Shown: positions 57,678 to 64,000 of the stretch, in pieces | Layout: each line of letters opens with the position of its first letter | How positions within the stretch are numbered: position 1 is the stretch's first letter | Origin: Spirochaetae bacterium HGW-Spirochaetae-3 | GTDB lineage: Bacteria > Spirochaetota > Spirochaetia > Treponematales > UBA12059 | Assembly (NCBI GenBank): GCA_002839315.1 | Contig: PGXV01000004.1 | Location: 162,787 to 226,786 of the forward strand | Reading direction: 5' to 3' | Length of the DNA: 64,000 bases | Program-made: the position numbers and the translations under genes | Notes under the pieces: generated by a model | What the model was told of the DNA's origin: nothing | Database searches by the model: none | The model's input: only the letters and a program-made list of their open reading frames with translations

Positions 57678-59471
57678 ATGGAAGCTTCACGAACGGGGTC
57701 GCCCGAGCGCTCGGGCTCGCCGGCGCCAATACGCGTGCTCGCGCCCGAGGTAGCCAAGCGAATCGCGGCCGGCGAGGTCATAGACAGGCCGGCGGCGGCG
57801 CTCAGGGAACTCCTCGACAACGCCATAGACTCAGGCGCCCGCAACGTCGTCGTAGAGATGGAGGCCGGCGGCGCCGAACGGCTCAGGGTCGTCGACGACG
57901 GGTCCGGCATGGACAGGGACGACCTCGCGCTATCCGTCCTGCCCCACGCTACTTCGAAGATCAGCGCCCTCGACGACCTCCTATCCCTGTCGACGCTGGG
58001 CTTCCGCGGCGAGGCGCTATCATCGATGGCGGCGGTAGCCGGGCTGGAGATCGTCAGCGCGGTCCGCGACGACGAGGCGTGGCGGCTCGAGTCCGAGCCG
58101 GGAAGCGAGCCACACATGAGCCCGTACCGCGGCTCGCGCGGTACCGCGGTGACGATACGAGACCTCTTCGCGTCGTTCCCCGCCAGGAAGAAGTTCCTTA
58201 AAAGACCCGCGGCCGAGGCGACCGCGTGCCGGGCGGTGTTCGTCGACAAGGCGATGGCCTTTCCCGACATAGCCTTCAGGCTGTCGTCGGGAGGCAAGCC
58301 GCTTCTCGCGCTCAGGCCTTCCGGCATCGTAGAGCGGGTTTTAGCCGCCCAGGCTCCGGAACAGAGCCCCGAGCTATTCAGGGAGCTGATAGCCTCCGGC
58401 TCGGGCTTCCGCGCCAGGATAGTCGCCGGCCTACCGGCCGTGTACCGCACGGACAGGCGCCATATACAGGTCTTCGTCAACGGCAGGCGCGTCCAGGAAT
58501 ACGGCATCGCCCAAGCGCTCGAATACGCGTACCGCGGAACCCTACCGGGCGGAGCGTGGCCGTTCGCGTACGCCTTCGTCGACGTCGATCCGGAGCAGGC
58601 CGATTTCAATATCCACCCCGCCAAGAAGGAAGTCAGGCTCAGGAACCTGGACGATATACGGTCGGGCCTGATCAGGGCCGTCAAGGATTATCTCGGCACG
58701 CAATCGAGGATGTCCGCGCCGTTCCCCACGCGCTCCGGCGAAGGCCTATTCGCGCCCGAGGCCCCCGCGGAGGGCTCTGCGACGCCGATGTATCGGGGCT
58801 ACGATTCCGTCGGGTCAGGAGAGGCCCGCGAGCGGCCTTTCTCGACCGGCGTGCCGTACGGCACGCCGCGGTCGGCTATGGTCGACGTCGTCGCGCCGGT
58901 CAGGGACGCGGATCGGGCGCCCTCCGGCGGTAGGTTCAGGTATATCGGCCGGACGCTAGGAGTGTTCCTCGCGTTCGAAATGGGGGACCAACTCGTACTG
59001 CTCGACCAGCATGCCGCCCACGAGCGCTTCCTGTACGACGAGATCATGTCCGGCCGGGCGGTATCGCAGGAACTGCTCGTGCCCGTCGTCTACGAGCCCG
59101 AATCCGACGCGGAGGACGCCTACATGGCGGCCAATGCGGAGTCGCTATCGGCGGCCGGATTCAGGATAGTCAGGGAAGGCCGATCGTGGATGATGGAGGC
59201 GGCACCGGCAATGCTCCCCGAGTCCATTACCGGCTCGGTCTTCGAGCTGTTACGGAGCCGGCCCGACCCGGCGGAGCTACTCAGGGCTACGGCAGCCCAG
59301 GCCGCGTGCAAGGCCGCGATCAAGGACGGCGACGAACTGGACGAATCCGGGGCCATAGCGCTGATAGAGGCCGCCTTACGCATGCCCGAGCCACGTTGCC
59401 CGCACGGTAGGCCGATCTGGTTCAAGTTGAGCCGCGACGACCTGTTCCGCGCGGTACGTCGCCTGGTCTAA
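57678..59471 (+). CDS. mutL: DNA mismatch repair protein MutL (endonuclease type)
   Basis: 597 residues from ATG at 57678. The N-terminal GHKL ATPase has RIAAGEVIDRPAAALRELLDNAIDSGA, VVDDGSGMDRDDL and LGFRGEALSSM (residues about 25-120), and FVNGRRVQ and FNIHPAKKEVR follow. The C-terminal half contains DQHAAHERFLYDE, the DQHA-x2-E-x4-E metal site of nicking MutL proteins, with supporting CPHGRP and ACKAAIK motifs. So this MutL is expected to nick DNA by itself, as in bacteria without MutH. Probably a leaderless mRNA. Confidence 0.96.
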   Translation: MEASRTGSPERSGSPAPIRVLAPEVAKRIAAGEVIDRPAAALRELLDNAIDSGARNVVVEMEAGGAERLRVVDDGSGMDRDDLALSVLPHATSKISALDDLLSLSTLGFRGEALSSMAAVAGLEIVSAVRDDEAWRLESEPGSEPHMSPYRGSRGTAVTIRDLFASFPARKKFLKRPAAEATACRAVFVDKAMAFPDIAFRLSSGGKPLLALRPSGIVERVLAAQAPEQSPELFRELIASGSGFRARIVAGLPAVYRTDRRHIQVFVNGRRVQEYGIAQALEYAYRGTLPGGAWPFAYAFVDVDPEQADFNIHPAKKEVRLRNLDDIRSGLIRAVKDYLGTQSRMSAPFPTRSGEGLFAPEAPAEGSATPMYRGYDSVGSGEARERPFSTGVPYGTPRSAMVDVVAPVRDADRAPSGGRFRYIGRTLGVFLAFEMGDQLVLLDQHAAHERFLYDEIMSGRAVSQELLVPVVYEPESDAEDAYMAANAESLSAAGFRIVREGRSWMMEAAPAMLPESITGSVFELLRSRPDPAELLRATAAQAACKAAIKDGDELDESGAIALIEAALRMPEPRCPHGRPIWFKLSRDDLFRAVRRLV

Positions 59472-59474
59472 GGC

Positions 59475-61472
59475 TTATAGCCCCGCCAATAAGGCCTCCA
59501 CCTCGGCACGGCTCCTATAATCGGGCTTCTTGGCGAGCAGGTCGGTCAGCGTCTTCTTGGCGGCGGCGGAATCCCCCAACGAGACCTGCACCTTTCCGAG
59601 CTCGTACATAGCGTCCCAAGTCGTCGGGGACAGCTTCAGGAGCTCGCTATATGCGTCGCGGGCCTTGGGCAAGGCGTTGGACTGGACATAGGCTCTGGCC
59701 AAGTTAAGGCGTATCGTCGGGTCGCGGGGAGAAAGGGTCAGCGCCGCCTCGTAATGAAAGACGCTCTTGTCGAAAAGGCCCTTGGCGCCGTACGCATTGG
59801 CGAGGTTATTATTCGCCTCGAGGGATCTCGGATCTATCCGATACGCCTCATCCAATACGGCCAAGGCCTTGTCGACAAAACCGGATTCCAAATATATACG
59901 CCCCAGGTTTATGCGCGGATCGACGGCCTTCTTGTCGAGCTCGGCCGACTTGGCGTAGGCCAGCAGCGCCGAGTCTACGTCCTTGGCCTTCTCCGCCGTC
60001 AAACCGAGCTGGTAGTGGTATTGCGATACCGACGGAGCCAGCTCAACCGCCTTGCGCGCGTACGGCAACGCCTCGTCCGCCTTCCCGAGGTCGTACTTGA
60101 CCTTGGCGAGATTATAGCTCGTAGCCGCGTCTGGCGACAGCGCGTAGGCCTTGTCAAACACATTCTCGGCCTCTGCGTTCTTCCCTGAAGAGCTATATAC
60201 GACGCCGAGCTCGCGTAGCGCGGAAACGTTGTCGGCTTCGAACGACAAGGCCGCCTGATAGGATTTGACGGCTCCCGTCGAGTCGCCCTTCGCCGCCAGG
60301 ATCCTCGCGGTTTCGATATGGGCCCGCACGTAATCGGGCTTGAGCCTGATCGCGCCGCTAAAGGCGGACAACGCGGACTGGTCGTTGCGCATCGCCCGAT
60401 AGGTCATGCCAAGGTTGAAGAACGCCGGTTCGTACTTGGGATTAAGCTTAACGGTGATCGATTCGAAGGCCCGTTGGGCCTCGGGATACTTCTTGACCCT
60501 GAAATACGCCTTTCCGAGCTCGTAGGCGTATAGATAGTTGTTGGGATCGAGCTTGACGGCCTGCTCCAGTTCGCTCTGCGCGAGATCGGGCTTCTCGAAG
60601 TCGTTATATATCTTGCTGAGCGTATAATGGGGGCGAGCGTCGGTCGGATCGTGCCGTACGGCCTCCTGGGAGGCTCTCTGCGCCTGCTTGACCGATTCCA
60701 GCCCGTCGGCGCTCGTCGGCGACCGCTTGTAGCCGTCGTAGTAGCCCTCGGCTATCTCGGCGAAGGTTTGCGCCGAGAATTTCTCCTCGCCAGCGGGTAA
60801 CGACGCGACGGCCTTGTCGAACGACGCGCGCGCGGATCCGTACTCACCCGTCGTCATCGAATCGCGTCCGGCCTTGACGAGGGCGTTCACGGCCTCCATC
60901 TCGGCTCGCAGTTCCTTGCTCTTGCGTGCCAACTCCTCCTCGGCGGCTCTCTTGCGAGCTGCCTCGGCATCCGATTCCGCCTTGGCCCTCGCGTCGTCGT
61001 CGGCCTTGCGCGCGGCGGCGGCGGCCGCTTCGGAGGCGGCTCTGTCCGTCGTCGCGGGCGCAGCGGTCGATCTTCCGGCTGCACCCTGGGCCACCGTAGA
61101 AGCCGTGCGCTCCAGCGATTTTCCCAGCTCCCCGAGGCTCTGCGCGAGCGCCCCCGCCTCTCCGGTACCGGTCCGGGCGGATTCATCCGCCACGGCCTTA
61201 GCAGCCGCCTTCTTGGCCAGGGCCTCGTTCCGTAGCCCCCGAGCATCCGCGTCGGAGGCGTCCTTGATGATGAGCCTATCGAGGATATCTAGGGCTCTAT
61301 CGTAGTCGGCACGATCGATGTACTCTCGCGCGAGCGACAGCATATTAACGCGCTCGCGCTCGCCCGATCTGGCGGCTCCTCCCGCGACAAGGACGGCGAT
61401 TCCAGCCATCGCCGCGATGACGGCTACGGCTATCCCTATATACATCAGCCTCTTCTTGTTTTTCTCGGTCAC
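59475..61472 (-). CDS. Membrane-anchored TPR-repeat protein
   Basis: 665 residues, GTG start with AAGGGACC upstream. A single membrane helix (MYIGIAVAVIAAMAGIAVLVAGG) near residues 10-32 is followed by an Ala-rich coiled coil (residues about 140-200) and then at least eleven TPR units, for example YLYAYELGKAYFRVKKYPEAQRAFESI, ATSYNLAKVKYDLGKADEALPYARKAVEL and PTIRLNLARAYVQSNALPKARDAYSELL. Probably a periplasmic scaffold. It follows another TPR gene after 33 nt. The gene ends 3 nt from the convergent mutL stop. Confidence 0.75.
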   Translation of the reverse strand: MTEKNKKRLMYIGIAVAVIAAMAGIAVLVAGGAARSGERERVNMLSLAREYIDRADYDRALDILDRLIIKDASDADARGLRNEALAKKAAAKAVADESARTGTGEAGALAQSLGELGKSLERTASTVAQGAAGRSTAAPATTDRAASEAAAAAARKADDDARAKAESDAEAARKRAAEEELARKSKELRAEMEAVNALVKAGRDSMTTGEYGSARASFDKAVASLPAGEEKFSAQTFAEIAEGYYDGYKRSPTSADGLESVKQAQRASQEAVRHDPTDARPHYTLSKIYNDFEKPDLAQSELEQAVKLDPNNYLYAYELGKAYFRVKKYPEAQRAFESITVKLNPKYEPAFFNLGMTYRAMRNDQSALSAFSGAIRLKPDYVRAHIETARILAAKGDSTGAVKSYQAALSFEADNVSALRELGVVYSSSGKNAEAENVFDKAYALSPDAATSYNLAKVKYDLGKADEALPYARKAVELAPSVSQYHYQLGLTAEKAKDVDSALLAYAKSAELDKKAVDPRINLGRIYLESGFVDKALAVLDEAYRIDPRSLEANNNLANAYGAKGLFDKSVFHYEAALTLSPRDPTIRLNLARAYVQSNALPKARDAYSELLKLSPTTWDAMYELGKVQVSLGDSAAAKKTLTDLLAKKPDYRSRAEVEALLAGL

Positions 61473-61505
61473 GGATGGTCCCTTCTATATAAGTCGTTCG
61501 ACGTA

Positions 61506-62246
61506 TCAGTCGTCGAGGGAAAGATCGGTATCGTAGCCCTGCACGTCTCCCGAGCCGGCGGACAGGTTGGTAGTAGACTCGGCGGCCTCGAGCAACGACC
61601 TGGACACCTCGTCGAGCATCGCCTGCCTGGCCCGCTCCTCCGCCAGCTTGCGGGCCTCGGCCTCGGCCTTCAATCGATCGGCCTCCGCCGCCTTCGTCCC
61701 CAGGAGATCGAGCAGACGGCGTATTTCCGACGACTGCGGAGAAGCCGGATCCAGGCTCAGGTACAGGGAATAGTCGGAGACGGCGCCCGGATGATCGCCG
61801 AGCCGCATCTTCGTATTGGCGCGGTTGAGGTAGGCCTGGGGATAATCGTCCTTCGCGGCCAGCGCCTGATCGTAATACTCGAGGGCGAACGCGTTCCGCC
61901 CCTGTGAGAAGTACGAATTTGCTATATTGAATAGGAATTGGTGACGGTACTGGATAGACGAGACCAAGCCCTTGCGGAACGTTGCGATGGCATCGTCCCA
62001 TCGGCTTAGTTGCTGATAGGCTATACCCAGGTAGAGGAACACCTTCTCGTCGGCGCCTGACTCCTTCGCGGCCATCTCCAATACCGGGGCGGCCTCCTGC
62101 GGCTTGTTCTCCATGAAAAGCTTGATTCCGCGTTCTGAAAAGTCCGATCCGAACGCGGGCGAGGACGCCGCGAACGCGGAAATAAGGCAAAGCAGCGACA
62201 TGAGCCGGCTTAAGGCCAGGTTCGACGTAGGTCCGGAACGCATCAT
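61506..62246 (-). CDS. Exported TPR-repeat protein
   Basis: 246 residues; two tandem ATGs (62246 and 62243) after AAGGAGG. Signal peptide about 1-33. Three or so TPRs follow (SERGIKLFMENKPQEAAPVLEMAA, KVFLYLGIAYQQLSRWDDAIATFRKGL, HQFLFNIANSYFSQGRNAFALEYYDQAL), then a helical charged tail with ADRLKAEAEARKLAEERARQ. In operon with the larger TPR gene. The divergent gap 62247-62418 holds nothing else clear. Confidence 0.72.
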   Translation of the reverse strand: MMRSGPTSNLALSRLMSLLCLISAFAASSPAFGSDFSERGIKLFMENKPQEAAPVLEMAAKESGADEKVFLYLGIAYQQLSRWDDAIATFRKGLVSSIQYRHQFLFNIANSYFSQGRNAFALEYYDQALAAKDDYPQAYLNRANTKMRLGDHPGAVSDYSLYLSLDPASPQSSEIRRLLDLLGTKAAEADRLKAEAEARKLAEERARQAMLDEVSRSLLEAAESTTNLSAGSGDVQGYDTDLSLDD

Positions 62247-62418
62247 ACCTCCTTACGAACGGATATCGCCGTGCGATGCGACCGTTTCTCGCCTGGACGG
62301 GCGAAACGACTCTGGAAATTACCGCCGATCTCGTATACCATAGACTAGGATACCACGAGAGGCGGCTCGTTTAAAGCGCGTCCTCACCATTCCCGATACC
62401 GAATAGCAAGGCGGGCCG

Positions 62419-63789
62419 ATGTCATTCGTCGTAATCCTTATAGTATTCTTCGGCGTCGCAGTAGGCATACTGAGCTATTTCCTTATACGGATGATAGTGA
62501 TGCCTAAACGGCTTTCCGCGGTTTCCGACCTGATAAAGCAAGGCCGGAACCAAGCCGCCGGCAAGATCGTCAAGACGATGCTCGCGAAGGAACCAAGAAA
62601 CGCCGTTGCCCATTACTACATGGGGAAGATATACCTCGCCGAGGGGAAATCAGAACTCGCGCTCATGGAATTCAAGACCGTCGGCGGTATAGGTCAGTTC
62701 GATCAGGAAATCCCGGAGCCCGAATTCAGGCGCCTCATCGCCGATCTCTACGAGCGCTTCGGCCAGCTTGAAGAGGCCCTCAAGGAATATATACTCCTCG
62801 TCAAGGGCGATCCCCGGAACGCGGATTACTATTATCAATGCGCCAGGATATTCGATACCCGCGGCAAGGCTGACGTCGCCGTGAAATACGCCAGGAAAGC
62901 GGTGGAACTCGATCCCCGTCACGGGAAGGCCCATTATATACTCGGGGTCATACTATACAAGACCAAGCATCCCCTCGAGGCGAGGGCCGAATTCGAATTC
63001 GGCCTCAAGTTCGATCCTTCGAATTATGACGGCTACTACTACCTCGGCAAGCTCCTCAAGGAATCTAACGACTATACGGGCGCCCTGCTCGCCTTCGAAC
63101 GGGCGCAGAAAAGCCCGGCGCTCAAGATAAAGGCGCTCGTAGAGCGAGGCGGAACCTACATGAACCAAGGCTCGTACGAGAACGCCGCTATCGAGCTTGA
63201 ACGCGCAATAAAGCTGTCTAAGGATGAGGGTTCCTCGGAGATCCTGTACGGTAGGTACTTCCTGTCGCTCTGCTATGAAAAGCTCAAGAACATCGACCGC
63301 GCCATCGAGCAATGGGAGAAGATATACGCCAAGAAGCCGCAATTCAGGGACGTGGCCGAGAAGCTTACCCAATATCAGGAATATCGCACCGATGACCATA
63401 TAAAGGATTTCCTGACCTGCGGCCAGGAAGATTTCGTCGAGCTGTGCAAGCGCGTCGCGTCGGACGGCCTTAACCTCGCGGTACGGGACGTCATCCCTAC
63501 GCAGAACGGCGTCGATTTCATCACCGTAGAGAACGAGTCGGAAAAGTGGCTCGGCACGAAGAAGAAGCCGCAGTTGTTGCGTTTCCTCAGGGTATCCGAG
63601 CCCCTGGACGATTCAGCGGTCAGGTCGCTGCTCGACAACATGAAGAAGCTCGGCATCATCCGCGGGGTCATCGTCACGAGCTCAACGTTCAACCGGGCGG
63701 CGATGGAATTCGCGGAGAACCGGTCGGTCGAGCTGTTCCACAAGGAACAGCTACAGGAATTGCTGAAAAAGGCCGCCCAGCCGACCTAG
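62419..63789 (+). CDS. TPR protein with N-terminal membrane anchor and Mrr-like C-terminal domain
   Basis: 456 residues. One membrane helix at the start (FVVILIVFFGVAVGILSYFLI), then about seven TPRs in residues 40-320 (AVAHYYMGKIYLAEGKSELALMEFK, DYYYQCARIFDTRGKADVAVKYARKAVEL). The last 120 residues (LCKRVASDGLNLAVRDVIPTQNGVDFI, then GIIRGVIVTSSTFNRAAMEFAENRSVELFHKEQLQELL) look like a restriction-endonuclease/Mrr fold, with the typical end 'G-ivTss-F-A-eFA-R-vEL'. The catalytic D-ExK-type residues are not evident, so it may only bind nucleic acid or protein. Divergent from the other TPR genes. Confidence 0.7.
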   Translation: MSFVVILIVFFGVAVGILSYFLIRMIVMPKRLSAVSDLIKQGRNQAAGKIVKTMLAKEPRNAVAHYYMGKIYLAEGKSELALMEFKTVGGIGQFDQEIPEPEFRRLIADLYERFGQLEEALKEYILLVKGDPRNADYYYQCARIFDTRGKADVAVKYARKAVELDPRHGKAHYILGVILYKTKHPLEARAEFEFGLKFDPSNYDGYYYLGKLLKESNDYTGALLAFERAQKSPALKIKALVERGGTYMNQGSYENAAIELERAIKLSKDEGSSEILYGRYFLSLCYEKLKNIDRAIEQWEKIYAKKPQFRDVAEKLTQYQEYRTDDHIKDFLTCGQEDFVELCKRVASDGLNLAVRDVIPTQNGVDFITVENESEKWLGTKKKPQLLRFLRVSEPLDDSAVRSLLDNMKKLGIIRGVIVTSSTFNRAAMEFAENRSVELFHKEQLQELLKKAAQPT

Positions 63790-63846
63790 AATCCGTTTTT
63801 TTTCGGTAACCGCAGCGCACTCCGATTGTTATTTAAGTTGACATTC

Positions 63847-63863
63847 CTCGATCGTCGATCGAG
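63847..63863. promoter_or_regulatory. Palindrome near the right edge
   Basis: CTCGATCG-T-CGATCGAG, 8-bp arms, just after a TTGACA at 63838-63843. It may be an operator. No gene follows within the window. Confidence 0.4.
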
Positions 63864-63888
63864 CGGTGTTCCTCCTTTCCGTGGTGCG

Positions 63889-63921
63889 CCCCCGGGCCGA
63901 GGCTTCGACCCGGGGGTCTTT
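63889..63921 (+). terminator. GC-rich hairpin resembling a terminator
   Basis: CCCCCGGG (63889-63896) and CCCGGGGG (63909-63916) with a 12-nt loop, followed by TCTTTC. The T-tract is weak. It lies about 100 nt after the TPR/Mrr-like gene and probably ends its transcript. 63922-64000 has a TTGACA-17-TTATTT promoter-like pair and a DnaA-box-like end, but no visible gene. Confidence 0.55.
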
Positions 63922-64000
63922 CATGATTGACACTAGATCAAATTCTACGTTATTTTCTCAACAGGCTTTGGCGCCATGAGTAGCGCCGTCCGTTATCCAC

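Overview
The window looks like the chromosome of a free-living or gut-associated, anaerobic, GC-rich spirochaete. The main reason is the V-type ATPase operon, which has the Borrelia/Treponema order (short leader gene, E, DUF2764, A, B, D, I, K). Supporting signs are two large outer-membrane barrels, several exported TPR proteins, a Rex redox regulator, type III glutamine synthetase and tungsten/molybdenum enzymology. Coding density is high. Most intergenic gaps are short, and the few longer ones are AT-rich and full of regulatory signals. No phage, IS element or CRISPR array was seen.

Layout. 1-5206: 5' end of mfd (minus), an exported protein plus a receiver-PilZ protein, an ArsR regulator, and ispG with a TPR-like partner. 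5296-13007: V-ATPase operon (minus). 13069-13371: tRNA-Gly(TCC), its terminator, and a small element whose ends mimic the tRNA 3' half. 13408-20266: oligopeptide-binding protein, CapA-like protein, a two-gene DUF5058 membrane system and an AbgB-type amidohydrolase, divergent from a TetR gene with an operator between the two promoters. 20277-28331: lipoprotein, GH13 sugar phosphorylase, CoA-disulfide-reductase-like enzyme plus rhodanese, bifunctional FtcD, and a ClC transporter.

28357-44733 is the most interesting part. A promoter and a Moco/Tuco-type riboswitch precede tupABC-moeA-moaA-moaC-MOSC-mogA (tungstate uptake and pterin cofactor synthesis). A second riboswitch of the same type, on the minus strand, precedes a Tat-exported ferredoxin, an aldehyde:ferredoxin oxidoreductase (AOR), a small unknown protein, fdhD, tatA and tatC. 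Together they read as one cofactor-sensing tungsten regulon. Between the two halves lie a possibly flavinylated exported protein, a sigma-54 activator and glnN. glnN has a clear -24/-12 promoter, and three CTAC-N6-GTAG sites mark the activator's probable binding sites.

44757-64000: ABC-F ATPase with an attenuator-like leader, an orphan phosphoribosyltransferase-like gene, a cation/proton antiporter fused to a PTS EIIA domain, an RlmK-like methyltransferase, rex, a candidate small RNA with a CCUCC loop, an Rrf2 regulator, a pyrF-pyrE fusion, two related barrels (one fused to FecR), mutL and three TPR genes. Several unlinked genes have a -10 box 6-7 nt before ATG and no ribosome binding site, which suggests that leaderless transcripts are common in this organism. 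All functional statements come from reading motifs by eye; no database search was run.
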